Source: Frigoribacterium sp. PhB160 (GTDB lineage Bacteria; Actinomycetota; Actinomycetes; Actinomycetales; Microbacteriaceae). Taken from it: a stretch of DNA of 64,000 nucleotides. Positions 16,545 to 26,100 of the stretch are shown here, piece after piece (the stretch's first letter is position 1; every line of letters starts with the position of its first letter). The translations under genes and the position numbers were made by a program. The notes under the pieces are model-generated. The model saw only the letters and a program-made list of their open reading frames with translations, was not told the DNA's origin and searched no databases. The stretch covers positions 62,001 to 126,000 of the forward strand of contig NZ_RKIE01000001.1 of NCBI RefSeq assembly GCF_003751785.1, in the 5' to 3' direction.

Positions 16545-17689
16545 AGCGTCGCCCCGGAGAGGAGGGCGAAGCCCGCGTCGGTCTGGAGGAGCCGTTCGTT
16601 GCTGATCATCATCGATGCTCCGTGTGCGTCTCTGAGGTGGCGCCCGAGCGAGAGGTCGCTGTCGAGGCGGTAGGCGGCGATCCCCACGATGCGGAGGGCG
16701 CGGGTGACGATGTCGACCACCGCCTCCGACGTGGCGATCTTGAGGCCGTTGGCGGTGAGGGTGTACGACACGGCGCCGAGGGCGTCGCGGTCGTCGGCGA
16801 TCTGGTCGAAGCGCGCGGCGGCGTGCCGCGTGCTGTCGGCCATCGTCTGCAGGGCGACGAGCAGCTCGGCGAGCCGAACGGCCGCCGGGGGCGTCGTGCC
16901 GATCGCCGTGCGGGCCTGCTTGCGCACCGCCTTGCGGGCGATGTCGGCCGCCGACGCGGCGATGCCGAGCCAGGTCGACGCCCAGAGGACGTGCGACACC
17001 GGCACGATCGTGTGTGCCGAGATGGTCGCGTAGTCCTCGGGCAGCACGAGGCCGGCGTCGACCTCGGCGTCGAGCAGGTAGCCGCGGCTGTTCGTGCCGC
17101 GGAATCCGAGGGTGTCCCACTCGGAGGTCGGCGTCATCGCCAGGTCGGCGACGGGCACGACCACGAGGCGCTGGTCGCTGGCGGGCGCGTCGGGCGCGCG
17201 GCGGGCCGTCACCAGCACGGCGGCGGCCTCGGTCGCGTACGAGACGACGGGGCTGTCCTTGCGGAGGTGCACCCGGCCGCCGTCGACCGGCTCGACCGAG
17301 CAGGTGCTGCTGCCGGTCGCCCCGCCGCCGCCCTTCTCCGTGGTGGAGGAGGCCATCAGGCCGCCGGCGAGCACGACCGTGATCGCCTCGGCCACCGCCG
17401 GGGAGTCGCCGCCGTGGCGCCAGAGGGCCATCGCCTGGCCCTGGTGCATCGAGAACACCATGCCCGTCGCCGCGCAGGCACGGCCGAGCTCGGTCGCGAT
17501 CTCGGAGAGCTCGGCCAGCGTCGCGCCCTCGCCGCCGAGGGAGACGGGCACGGCCGCGGCCAGGAGGCCGTTCTCGCGCAGCGCGGCGATCGCCTCGGCG
17601 GGCGGGCGCGCGTCACGGTCGACCTCCGCCGCGTGGGCGGCGGCGACGGCGGCGCTCGCGGCCGCACGGGCCGCGAAGCGGCCGGTCAC
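16541..17689 (-). CDS. Acyl-CoA dehydrogenase-family flavoprotein
   Basis: 382 residues, full-length ACAD fold: N-terminal helices (about 1-110, with VPVSLGGEGA), middle beta domain (STTEKGGGG...VSYATEAAAVLVTAR, WDTLGFRGTNSRGY), C-terminal helical bundle (about 225-375). It uses FAD to introduce a double bond next to a thioester. In this operon the substrate is more likely an aminoacyl-carrier-protein thioester than a CoA ester (inference). Several residues around the usual substrate pocket differ from fatty-acid enzymes, and I cannot place the catalytic Glu with certainty. GTG start overlaps the ACP stop by four bases (GTGA). Confidence 0.82.
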   Translation of the reverse strand: MTGRFAARAAASAAVAAAHAAEVDRDARPPAEAIAALRENGLLAAAVPVSLGGEGATLAELSEIATELGRACAATGMVFSMHQGQAMALWRHGGDSPAVAEAITVVLAGGLMASSTTEKGGGGATGSSTCSVEPVDGGRVHLRKDSPVVSYATEAAAVLVTARRAPDAPASDQRLVVVPVADLAMTPTSEWDTLGFRGTNSRGYLLDAEVDAGLVLPEDYATISAHTIVPVSHVLWASTWLGIAASAADIARKAVRKQARTAIGTTPPAAVRLAELLVALQTMADSTRHAAARFDQIADDRDALGAVSYTLTANGLKIATSEAVVDIVTRALRIVGIAAYRLDSDLSLGRHLRDAHGASMMISNERLLQTDAGFALLSGATL

Positions 17690-17997
17690 TGGTCGGCCGC
17701 GGTGGCGGCGGCCACGAGGGCGCCGACGGTCTCGAACGTCGACCGGGTGAGCAGCTCGTCGGGGAACTCGACGTCGAGCTCGGTCTCGATCGCGAGCATG
17801 ACGTTGACGGTGGCGTGCGACGTGAGGCCCAGGGCGTAGAGGTCGGCGTCGGGCGCCACCGACGACGCGTCGGCCGTGAGCCCGCCGTACTGGGAGAGCG
17901 CGCGGCGGACGGCGTCGTGGGCGGCGGAGAGGGCGGCCTGGCCGGGTCGACCGACGGCGTCGTCGGTCATCGAGGTGACGTGGTTCGGGTAATCCAT
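17686..17997 (-). CDS. Acyl/aminoacyl carrier protein
   Basis: 103 residues, acidic, helical. ALGLTSHATVNVMLAIE is the phosphopantetheine site with Ser60, with Thr in place of the usual Asp before Ser. Followed by ELDVEFPDELLTRSTFETVGAL, the standard helix II-III segment (quoted here only by ends, ELDVEF and TVGAL). The start at 17997 has a leaderless promoter (TACCCT, six bases, ATG); the alternative ATG 17970 would shorten it by nine residues. The 5' end overlaps the 3' end of the holo-ACP synthase gene by 31 bases. Expected to be loaded by the ligase of 15417-16544. Confidence 0.85.
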   Translation of the reverse strand: MDYPNHVTSMTDDAVGRPGQAALSAAHDAVRRALSQYGGLTADASSVAPDADLYALGLTSHATVNVMLAIETELDVEFPDELLTRSTFETVGALVAAATAADQ

Positions 17998-18452
17998 AGG
18001 GGGAGGGTAACCCCAAGAAAGATGCTCCGACGAGGCCTTTGTACCCTGCACGCAGCGATCGCCACCGCGACCCCCCGTTCGTGGGACAGGCTGATCACGA
18101 CGTGCCCGAGGCCCTGCTCGACGGCGAGGCGGGCCGCGCCGCCGGACAGCTCGACGGTGGGTGCCCCGCGGTCGTCGTGGACGACCGCGACGTCGTGCAG
18201 CCCGACGGCGTCGGTCGGTCGGGGGCGCAGCACCTTGAGCACGGCCTCCTTTCCGGCGAAGCGTGCGGCGAGTCGGGCGGGGTCGTCGTGGCTCTCGGCA
18301 CGCTCGACCCACGTGAAGACGCGGTCGAGGTACCGGTCGCCGAAGGTCGCGATCGACGCGGCCACGTCGTCGGCGGAGGCGACGTCGCAGCCGAGGCGGA
18401 GGTCGCCGCGGCGCTCGCGCGGCTCGGGGGCGCCGGGGGTGCGGGCGCTCAC
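17967..18452 (-). CDS. AcpS-type 4'-phosphopantetheinyl transferase
   Basis: 161 residues. [11 protein letters not shown] (metal-binding Asp) and [17 protein letters not shown] (metal-binding Glu) are the two AcpS signatures; [18 protein letters not shown] is the conserved end of the fold. It transfers phosphopantetheine from CoA to the carrier-protein Ser, here most likely the adjacent ACP. The C-terminal 25 residues beyond AIAACR look like read-through across the next gene's promoter and start. GTG start shares GTGA with the preceding ATPase stop. Confidence 0.85.
   Translation of the reverse strand: MSARTPGAPEPRERRGDLRLGCDVASADDVAASIATFGDRYLDRVFTWVERAESHDDPARLAARFAGKEAVLKVLRPRPTDAVGLHDVAVVHDDRGAPTVELSGGAARLAVEQGLGHVVISLSHERGVAVAIAACRVQRPRRSIFLGVTLPLWITRTTSPR
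18004..18009 (-). promoter_or_regulatory. Internal -10 box TACCCT, leaderless ACP start
   Basis: Minus-strand TACCCT is followed by six bases and ATG 17997. It lies inside the end of the AcpS gene, so the ACP, dehydrogenase, ligase and hydrolase genes can probably be transcribed independently of the ABC genes upstream. Confidence 0.5.
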
Positions 18453-19123
18453 GCAGGGCGTCCGCTCGCGAGCGTGAGCACGCGGGTCGCGCGGGCCGCG
18501 AGGTCGTCGTCGTGCGTGGCGACGACGACCGCGAGGCCGTGCTCGGCCGCCTCCGCGAGCAGCAGGTCGACGACGCGTCGCGCGTTGACGGCGTCGAGCT
18601 GCGCGGTCGGCTCGTCGGCGACGAGCAGGGCCGGCCGGGTCGCCAGGGCCCGGGCGATGCCGACGCGCTGCTGTTGGCCGCCCGAGAGCTCGTCGGGGCG
18701 CTGGCCGGCGTGCTCGGCGAGGCCCACGAGGCCCAGCACCTCGGCCACGCGGGCGTCGCGTCGCGCGACGGAGGTGCGCCGGACGCGCAGCGGCACCTCG
18801 ACGTTCTCGGCGGCGGAGAGCACCGGGATCAGCCCGAACGACTGCGGCACGACGCCGAGGCGGTCGCGGCGGAGGTCGGCGAGGCGCTGCTCGGACAGCG
18901 ACCCCACGGCCTGGCCGTCGACGACGACCTCGCCGCTCGTGGGCCGGTCGAGGGTCGCGAGCAGGGCGAGCAGGGTCGACTTGCCCGCGCCCGACGCTCC
19001 GCGCACGACGAGCACCTCGCCCGCCGAGACCTCGAGGTCGACGTCGGCGAGGGCGGTCACCGGGCCCGCGGGGGTGTCGAAGACCCGGCCGAGACCGGTG
19101 GCGCGGAGGACGGGGTCGGTCAC
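18449..19123 (-). CDS. ABC transporter ATPase, MacB/LolD-like (operon 1)
   Basis: 224 residues, a single nucleotide-binding domain with all motifs intact: GASGAGKST (Walker A), Q-loop [26 protein letters not shown] (Walker B and D-loop), and THDDD with the switch His. Length and motif wording fit the MacB/LolD/FtsE class that drives FtsX-type permeases. Works with the ATPase at 19120-20217 and permeases 20214-23183 and 23180-26494. ATG start overlaps the stop of the preceding ATPase (ATGA). Confidence 0.9.
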   Translation of the reverse strand: MTDPVLRATGLGRVFDTPAGPVTALADVDLEVSAGEVLVVRGASGAGKSTLLALLATLDRPTSGEVVVDGQAVGSLSEQRLADLRRDRLGVVPQSFGLIPVLSAAENVEVPLRVRRTSVARRDARVAEVLGLVGLAEHAGQRPDELSGGQQQRVGIARALATRPALLVADEPTAQLDAVNARRVVDLLLAEAAEHGLAVVVATHDDDLAARATRVLTLASGRPA

Positions 19124-20217
19124 GGGCGGGGCTCCTCGTCGTCGGCGGCGGTAGCCGGTGCCGGTGCCGGTGCCGGTGCTGGTGCTGGTGCCGGTGCCGC
19201 TGCGGGTGCGGGTGCGGGTGCGGGCGCCGGGTCGTGACCGGGGCGCACGGCGACGTGGTCGGGCTCGAGCGAGAGCCGCACGCGGTCGCGCAGCCCGAGC
19301 TGCTGCTGGAACGCCTCGGGCAGCTGGAGGCGCCCGACGCGGTCGATCACGGAGAACTCCTCGGCCACGACGTCGCCCTGGTCGGCGTCGGCGAGCGTCC
19401 GCCGGGCCGTGCCGGTGCCCATCCCGGTGTCGACGTCGCCGGTCGCGGCGGTCGACCCCGCGCCCCCGGCGACCGGCTCGCCGCGGCGCCGCCGCAGCAC
19501 CTCGGTCGACGTGCGCCCGTCGCGGATCTGCACGGTGCGCCGCACGTGCTCGGCGACCGACGCGTCGTGCGTGACGATCAGCGTCGTGACGCCGCTGCGC
19601 TCGTTGAGCAGGCGCATCGCCTCGAGCACCTCGGCGCTCGTCTCGTCGTCGAGCGCGCCGGTCGGCTCGTCGGCGAGCAGCACCGCAGGGTCGCCCGCCA
19701 CGGCCACGGCGAGGGCGACGCGCTGCTGCTGGCCGCCGCTGAGCTCGCGGGGGAGGCGGTCGCCGAGGTCGGCCACGTCGAGCAGCCCGAGCACCTCGTC
19801 GACGCGTCGTCGACGCGCCCGACCGCCGCGCAGGCCCGCGACGGCGAGCACCGCGGCGACGTTCTGCGCGGCCGTGAGGAACGGCAGCAGGTTTCGGCTC
19901 GTCTGCTGCCAGACGAAGCCGACGCGGTGCCGGTGGAAGAGCGCGCGGTCGCGGGCCGAGAGGCCGGAGAGGTCGACCCCGGCGACGACCGCGGAGCCCG
20001 CGGACGGCTCGTCGAGCCCGGAGAGGATCGTCAGCAGCGTCGACTTGCCCGAGCCCGACGCCCCCACGAGCGCCGTGATGTCGCCGCGCTCGACGACGAG
20101 GTCGAGTCCCTGGAGCGCCTGCACCTCGACGTCACGGGTGCGGAAGATGCGCACGAGGTCACGGCACACGATGTCGGGGCCGTCGTGCTCGCGTCGGTCG
20201 GTGGGGCGGGGGCTCAT
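19120..20217 (-). CDS. ABC transporter ATPase with C-terminal AbrB-like domain and Ala-Pro tail (operon 1)
   Basis: 365 residues. Residues about 15-235 are an intact MacB-like ATPase ([49 protein letters not shown]). Residues about 285-335 ([34 protein letters not shown]) fit the swapped-hairpin pattern of AbrB/SpoVT domains, which bind DNA in regulators; here it could be a dimerisation or regulatory add-on. It ends in an Ala-Pro tail of about 30 residues encoded by a GGTGCC-type repeat. GAGGAGGAAC ribosome site before ATG 20217, which overlaps the permease stop (ATGA). The same kind of tail occurs on the operon 2 ATPase. Confidence 0.87.
   Translation of the reverse strand: MSPRPTDRREHDGPDIVCRDLVRIFRTRDVEVQALQGLDLVVERGDITALVGASGSGKSTLLTILSGLDEPSAGSAVVAGVDLSGLSARDRALFHRHRVGFVWQQTSRNLLPFLTAAQNVAAVLAVAGLRGGRARRRRVDEVLGLLDVADLGDRLPRELSGGQQQRVALAVAVAGDPAVLLADEPTGALDDETSAEVLEAMRLLNERSGVTTLIVTHDASVAEHVRRTVQIRDGRTSTEVLRRRRGEPVAGGAGSTAATGDVDTGMGTGTARRTLADADQGDVVAEEFSVIDRVGRLQLPEAFQQQLGLRDRVRLSLEPDHVAVRPGHDPAPAPAPAPAAAPAPAPAPAPAPAPATAADDEEPRP
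19155..19229. repeat. Hexamer repeat (GGTGCC/GGTGCG) encoding an Ala-Pro tail
   Basis: About twelve near-perfect 6-bp units at the 3' end of the ATPase gene. In-frame length changes would alter the tail only. Confidence 0.75.
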
Positions 20218-23183
20218 CGTTCCTCCTCGGGGGAGACGGGCGGTGCGGCCGGGGGTGTCGGCGGTGTCGGGGGTGTCGGGGGTGTCGGGGGCGTCGGCGG
20301 GGCAGCGGGCCGTCCGGGGCCGCGACGCGAGGCGGCGTGGGCTCGGCGGCCGGCGGCGGGGGAGGCGTCGTGCCCGGCGGGCGCCTGCCGACCCGGTGAG
20401 CCCCGGCCCGGTGCCTGCTCGACCGACGACCGCTCGACCGGCGACTGCTCGACCGACGACCGCTCGCCCGGCGTCCGCCGCCCGCCGCGGGCCCGCCGCT
20501 CGCCTCCGGTCGCGACGGCCACCGCGACGACGGCGGCGACGAGCAGCAGCCCGACCCCGACCGCCCCCGCGGCGGAGGCGTCGACGTGCACGGGCGGCCG
20601 GGTCGCCCCGCCGGTGAACGAGCGCAGGTCGGCCGCGGACAGCACGACCGCGACGACGGCGACCGAGGTGAGCACGCCCGTGACGAGGGCGAGGAGGCCG
20701 ACGGGCGCGGTCTCGGCGACCAGGAGCCGCGCCTCCTGTCGGCGGTCGAGCCCGGCCACGCGCAGCTGGCCCGTGCGCTCGCGGCGGTGCGGCACCTCGA
20801 GCAGCACGCTGGCGAGCAGCGCCGCGAGGGCGAGCAGCCCGCCGACGAGGGTCGCGGCGGTCGCGAGCTGCCGGATGCCCGGCACGCGCGGGTCGGCCTC
20901 GAGGCGGGCGCGCGCGTCGGCGGCGGTCTCGACCACGACCGCGGGGGTGTCGACGAGGGCGGTCCGCACCTCGGCGACGACCGCGTCGACGTCCGCTCCG
21001 GGGGCGGTCGCGACCAGCGCCCGGGACGGCAGCACGTCGACGCCGTCGAGATCGTCGACGGCGGAACGGTCGGCGAGCAGCCAGAGGCGTCCCGTCGCGA
21101 GGGACGTGTCGGGGGCGGCCTCGCCGACCACCTCGAGGTCGTCGTCGCCGACGGTGAGCCCGCCGGAGCCGAGCACCTCGGTCAGCGCCGAGGACGCGAC
21201 GACGGGGACGGCGGCGGGCTGTGCGCCTCCGGTCCCCGCGCCTCCGGCGGCGAGGTCGGCGGGCAGCTCGGGGGCCCCGGGCACGCCCGCGGTGGCGGCG
21301 GCGAACCGGTCGGCGTCGACGACGAGCAGGTCGGCCTGCCGCCGCTGCCCGCCGCCCTCGACGTTCACCCGGGCCACGACGACCCCTGCGCTCGCCGCGA
21401 CCCCGGGCAGCGTCGCGAGGTCGTCGACCGCGGCGTCGGTGAGCACGGGGGCGGTCACCGAGACGTCCGAGCCGACGGAGGCGCGGGCCGCGTCGTCGAG
21501 ACCGCTGCGGAGCGTGCTCAGCACGACCCCGGAGAAGAGCGCGACCGACACCCCGACGACCGCGGCCAGCAGGGGCAGCGCCGTTCCCGCCGCCGAGCGG
21601 GCGGCGAGGGCGAGGCCGACCGCGAGCGACGGGCCGCGGCGGCGGCGGGCGCGTCGGTGCAGGGCCCCGAGCAGGCGCGGCCCGACGCGGGTGGCGACGA
21701 CGCAGCCGACGAGGCAGAGCAGCAGCGGCAGGGCGGCGGCGAGGGGGTCGACGCCGCCGTCGGGCGTCGTGCTGCCGAGCCCCTGGCGCGTCACGACCAC
21801 GGCCGCGGCGACGGTCGCGCCGACGAGGACGACCTCGACGAGGAGGCGCGGGCTGCGTCGCCGACGCGGCAGCGCGTCGGGCAGGCCTGCGGCCACCGCG
21901 GCCACCGGCACGAGCGCTGCCGCGACGACGGCCCCGACCACGAGGGCTGCGGTGCCGGGCGACACGGCGCCGCCCCCCGCTCCGACGCCTGCGCCGCCGG
22001 TCCCGGCGCTCGTCACGGCGGCCACGGACCACGCGGCCGCCGCGCCCAGCACGGCGCTCGGCACGGTGGCGGCGCCGACCAGGGCCGTGGTCACCGCGGT
22101 GAGTCGCCCGCGGCCGGCCCCGCGGGCGGCGACGAGGGCGAGGGCGGGCCCGGCCCGGGCGAGCAGCAGCCGCGCGAGCAGCAGGTCGAGGGCGACCGCG
22201 GCGCCCGCGGGGCCGGTGAGGAGCGCCAGCGCGAGCGACGTCGTCGTGGCGCCGCGGGCGAGGGACGACTCGACGACGTCGCCGAGCCCCGTCGAGAAGG
22301 TCAGGGCCGAGCCCTCGCCCGGCAGGTGCGGCGCGGGCTGGCGCACGCTGGTGACGCGACGGGTCTCGGCGGCGACCTGGCGGGCGTCGGCGCCCGACAC
22401 CGCCCCGGGCCGGAGGGGGAACCAGGCCGAGCCCGCCACGACGCCGGGCAGGGCGGCGACGACCGGGTAGGAGGCGGGCGCGACCGTGCCCGTGACGTGC
22501 ACGACGATCTCGCCGCTGCGCAGGGTCTCGAGGGCGGGCTCGAGGGTGGCGACGGCGTGGCCCCAGTACGGGTCGTCGGGGTCGACCGCCCGCCAGGTGC
22601 CGCTGACCACGGCGTCGACCTCGGTGCCGTCGGCGAGCGAGAGGGTGCGCGTCTGCCCCACCGGCCAGGCCGCGCGCTCGGACGAGGCCACGCTGATCGT
22701 GACCGGCACGACGCCGCCGGGCTCCGCCGTCGGGGGCTCGGCGCCCTCGACGAGGCGGACGCGCCCGGCGAAGTCGGGGTCGGCCGCGATCGACAGCGAG
22801 CCGCGCGGGGCCCCGGCGGGCGCGGCGTGCGGCAGCCGGTCGGTGACGACGACGTGGTCGGCCGGGCCGACGGCGCGCTGCAGCACGGCGGGGAAGTCGT
22901 CGCGGACGGCCGCGAGGTCGGCGTCGAGGCCGCTCCACGGGTCGTCGTCGTCGGTCGTCGCGACGCTGCGGATCGGGGCGGTGAGGTCGCGCCGCACCGG
23001 CGTCGCGGCGGTGAGGTCGTGCCGCAGCCCCTCGGTGAGCAGAGCCGAGAGCGCGAGCGGGGCGAGCACGGCGAGGACGGTCACGACGAGCGTCACGACG
23101 GCGGTCGCGACCAGGGGCCCGCGCTCGGCGAGGCCCGCGCGGACGAGCATCGCGCCGTCGGAGAGGCCCGGGCGGCGCGTCAC
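20214..23183 (-). CDS. FtsX/MacB-type ABC permease (operon 1, second)
   Basis: 989 residues. N-terminal membrane helix (about 22-45), large extracytoplasmic domain (about 50-300), three helices around 310-410, further helices to about 520, a second extracytoplasmic domain (about 545-730), then C-terminal helices (about 745-865). This is the layout of duplicated FtsX-like permeases. The C-terminal cytoplasmic tail is low complexity: SSVEQSPVERSSVEQ repeats then PPT units encoded by a 9-bp tandem repeat (about 20252-20297). GTG start overlaps the preceding permease stop (GTGA). The substrate is not evident; it could extrude a product of the downstream carrier-protein pathway or remodel the envelope. 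Confidence 0.85.
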   Translation of the reverse strand: MTRRPGLSDGAMLVRAGLAERGPLVATAVVTLVVTVLAVLAPLALSALLTEGLRHDLTAATPVRRDLTAPIRSVATTDDDDPWSGLDADLAAVRDDFPAVLQRAVGPADHVVVTDRLPHAAPAGAPRGSLSIAADPDFAGRVRLVEGAEPPTAEPGGVVPVTISVASSERAAWPVGQTRTLSLADGTEVDAVVSGTWRAVDPDDPYWGHAVATLEPALETLRSGEIVVHVTGTVAPASYPVVAALPGVVAGSAWFPLRPGAVSGADARQVAAETRRVTSVRQPAPHLPGEGSALTFSTGLGDVVESSLARGATTTSLALALLTGPAGAAVALDLLLARLLLARAGPALALVAARGAGRGRLTAVTTALVGAATVPSAVLGAAAAWSVAAVTSAGTGGAGVGAGGGAVSPGTAALVVGAVVAAALVPVAAVAAGLPDALPRRRRSPRLLVEVVLVGATVAAAVVVTRQGLGSTTPDGGVDPLAAALPLLLCLVGCVVATRVGPRLLGALHRRARRRRGPSLAVGLALAARSAAGTALPLLAAVVGVSVALFSGVVLSTLRSGLDDAARASVGSDVSVTAPVLTDAAVDDLATLPGVAASAGVVVARVNVEGGGQRRQADLLVVDADRFAAATAGVPGAPELPADLAAGGAGTGGAQPAAVPVVASSALTEVLGSGGLTVGDDDLEVVGEAAPDTSLATGRLWLLADRSAVDDLDGVDVLPSRALVATAPGADVDAVVAEVRTALVDTPAVVVETAADARARLEADPRVPGIRQLATAATLVGGLLALAALLASVLLEVPHRRERTGQLRVAGLDRRQEARLLVAETAPVGLLALVTGVLTSVAVVAVVLSAADLRSFTGGATRPPVHVDASAAGAVGVGLLLVAAVVAVAVATGGERRARGGRRTPGERSSVEQSPVERSSVEQAPGRGSPGRQAPAGHDASPAAGRRAHAASRRGPGRPAAPPTPPTPPTPPTPPTPPAAPPVSPEEER
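20252..20297. repeat. 9-bp tandem repeat encoding Pro-Pro-Thr units
   Basis: About five units of GGTGTCGGG (plus strand), forming the extreme C-terminus of the permease. A likely site of in-frame length variation. Confidence 0.75.
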
Positions 23184-26100
23184 CGGTCGCCCTCCGCGAG
23201 GGTCGCGGTGCGTGCCGAGCGGGCGACGACGAGGGCGTCGACGACCACGACGACGGCCAACGCGGCGACGAGGGCGGCGACCGCGAGGCCCCACGAGACC
23301 GGGTCGACGCCCGGGGTCGACCGCACGATCGCGCTCGACCCGGGCACCGCCGCGAGGGCGAACGGCGCGACGGCCGTGCCGACGACGGCGGCCCCGACGG
23401 CCACGCCTGCCACGACCGCGGCGAGCAGCACGGCGACGCTCTCGGCGGCGCGCTGGGCGGCCTGCCGCGCCGGGCGGACACCGAGCTGGCGCAGCACGGC
23501 GACCTCCTCGAGGCGCTGCCGTCGCTGACCGGCCGAGGCCGCGGCCGCGACGAGCACGGCGAGCACCCCGGCGGCCGCGGCGGCGGCCCACGCCGCGGTC
23601 ACGGCGGGACGCACCACGGGGGCGACGGTGGTCGACGCGGCGGACCGGACCACCGCCTCCTCGTCGACCGCGCGGACGAGGTCGACGGTGGCCTCGGCCG
23701 TCCGCCCGTCGCGCGGCGCGACCCAGAGCGAGCCGGGCGTCGGCACCCGGTCGCCCGCGAGCACGGCGTGGTCGGTGAGCGCCCGCAGGTCGACCGCCGC
23801 CGACCGCGACCGGCCGGAGCCGGGCAGGGCGTCGACGACGCCGGCCACCACGGCGGGCACGGGATCGCCCGTCGTGCCGGGGAGGACGTCGACGGAGTCG
23901 CCGACGCCCGCGCCGGTGCGGGCGGCGAGGGCGGAGGTGAGGACGACGGGGACGTCGGGGAGGGCGGCGTCGCCCCGGCCGGTGCCGCCCGGGCCGACGT
24001 CGCGCGGGTCGGTCTCGGCGGCCGCGGGGCCGAGGGGGACGCGCTCGACGGCCTGCTCCTCGACGACGAGGAAGCGCGCGGAGAGGTCGACGGGCTCGGT
24101 GGCGGTCTCGGGAGCCGCGGCGTCGGTCCCGTCGGCGGTGCCCACGCGCAGCGACCCGATCGCGACGTCGACCGCCACCGGCGCGGGCTCGGGGTCGCCG
24201 GGGAACTCGGCGAACGGCGCGAAGGTGAGCTGCATCGTCGACTGGGCCGCGAGCAGGCGCCATGAGCCCCGGGCCGCCGGCAGCTCGGCACTGACCTCGG
24301 CGTCCTCGCCGAGCCGGAGGGAGCCGCGGGAGGCGGAGGCCGCGTTGGCGTCGGTCTCGGGACCCGTCTCGGTGTCGGTGCCGGTGCCGGCGTCGGTGCC
24401 TGCCGCGGCCTCGGTGTCGGGGGCGGCGCCTCCGGCTCCCGTGCCGACCAGCGGCACCTCGACCACGACCCCGTCGTCGTCCGCCGCCCAGAGCACGGTC
24501 GAGACCGTCCCCCCGGCGAACACGGGCGACCCGTCGGCCGACGACGTCGGCTCGCCGACGGCCAGCGACGCCGTGACGCGCCGGGTGCCCTCGGGCAGCG
24601 GCGTGCCCGCGAGCGACGGCGGTGCCAGCCGGTCGGACAGCGAGGAGGCGCGGGCCGGGTCGTCGAGGAGCCCCGCCCACCGGTCGGACGCCAGCCCCAC
24701 GAGCGCCACCTCGTCGTCGCCGACCGTCGCCGTGTCGACGACCACCGCCGCGGACGCCGTGACGTCGTCGGAGCCCGCGAGCGCGGCCGACCGCAGCGGC
24801 ACGGCTCCCGACTCGACCGAGCGGGCGTCGGACACGGTGGCCGTGAGCGGGGCGCCGACGCGCACCGCGGCGGCCGACGCGTCGACCTCCCGCCACGTCG
24901 AGGCGAAGCCCGAGGCCAGGCCGGCGGTGGCCACGGCCGCCGCGACCGCGGCGGCGACGGCGACCGCCTGCCATGGTCGTCGGGCGACCTGCCGGGCGGG
25001 CAGCGAGGGGGCGAGCCGCGGGCCGCGCGCGGCGACCCGGGCGACCCCGGCCGACGCGGGCACGAGCAGCAGGCCCGCGACGAGCACCCCGGCGACGAGC
25101 ACGAGCACCGGGCCGAGCGCCGCGACCGGGTCGACGCCGACGACGGTCCCCGCCGCGGTGCCGTCGTCGGTGCGGAACGGCGTGCCGCGCTGCAGCAGCC
25201 GCGCGGTCGTGAGGCCGGCGCCGAGCAGGGCGACGACGCCGGCCGCGACCAGGGGGACGACGGGCGACGCCCCCGCGCGACCGGGGGCCCGCCCCCGGGC
25301 CTGCGCGCGTGCGTCGACGAGGCCCACGAGCCCGGCGACGACGACGCTGCCGACCACGACCGCGAGCAGCGCCGCGGCCGTGGCCGCGAGCCCGGCGACG
25401 CCGCCGGAGGCCCCGAGGCCGACCGCGCCGCCGACGAGGCCGGCGACGAGCGCGACGACCCCCGTCTCGACCACGGCGAGGAACGTGAACTGCCCGGTCG
25501 TCGCCCCGCGGGCCCGGAGCAGGTCGTGCTGGTCGCGCCGCGACCGGGCGAGGAGCGTGCTCACCTGCAGCACGGCCGTCGCGGCGAGCACCCCGGCGAG
25601 GCTCAGCGCCACGGCGGCGAGGGCGAGCGCCGACGACCGCGCCCGCACGAGGTCGTCGAGGGTGCGGCCGAGGGCGCCGTCGACGTCGGGCACGGTCGAG
25701 CCGCCGAGGTCGGCGTCGGCGAGGTCGTCGGGCAGCGTCGAGAGCGCGGCCGCGACGTCGGACGCCGTCCCGCCCCGAACGCCGGTCGGCGTCGCCGCGA
25801 GCACCCACGAGGCCGTCGCGGCGCCGGGCACGTCGCCCGCGGAGCCCTCCGGCACGACGACCAGCCCGTCGCTCGTCGTGGTCGCCCCGCCGGCCGCGGC
25901 GGGCTCGCCCCACCAGGCGGTCGCCGTCGGGTCGGCGGCCCGCCAGGTCGACGTCACCTCGAGCTCGAGCGTCTCGTCGTCGGTGCCCACCGTCAGGCGG
26001 TCGCCGATCGCGAGCCCGAGCGCCTCGGCCGCGTCGGCCTGCACGGCCGCCGGCACGACCCCCGACGAGGAGGCGCCCCCCGCGTCGAGCGCCTCGCCCG

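Noticed and set aside
17686-18452. Horizontal acquisition of the ACP block
   Set aside because: GC content, codon bias and overlap style match the flanking genes; no mobile-element trace.
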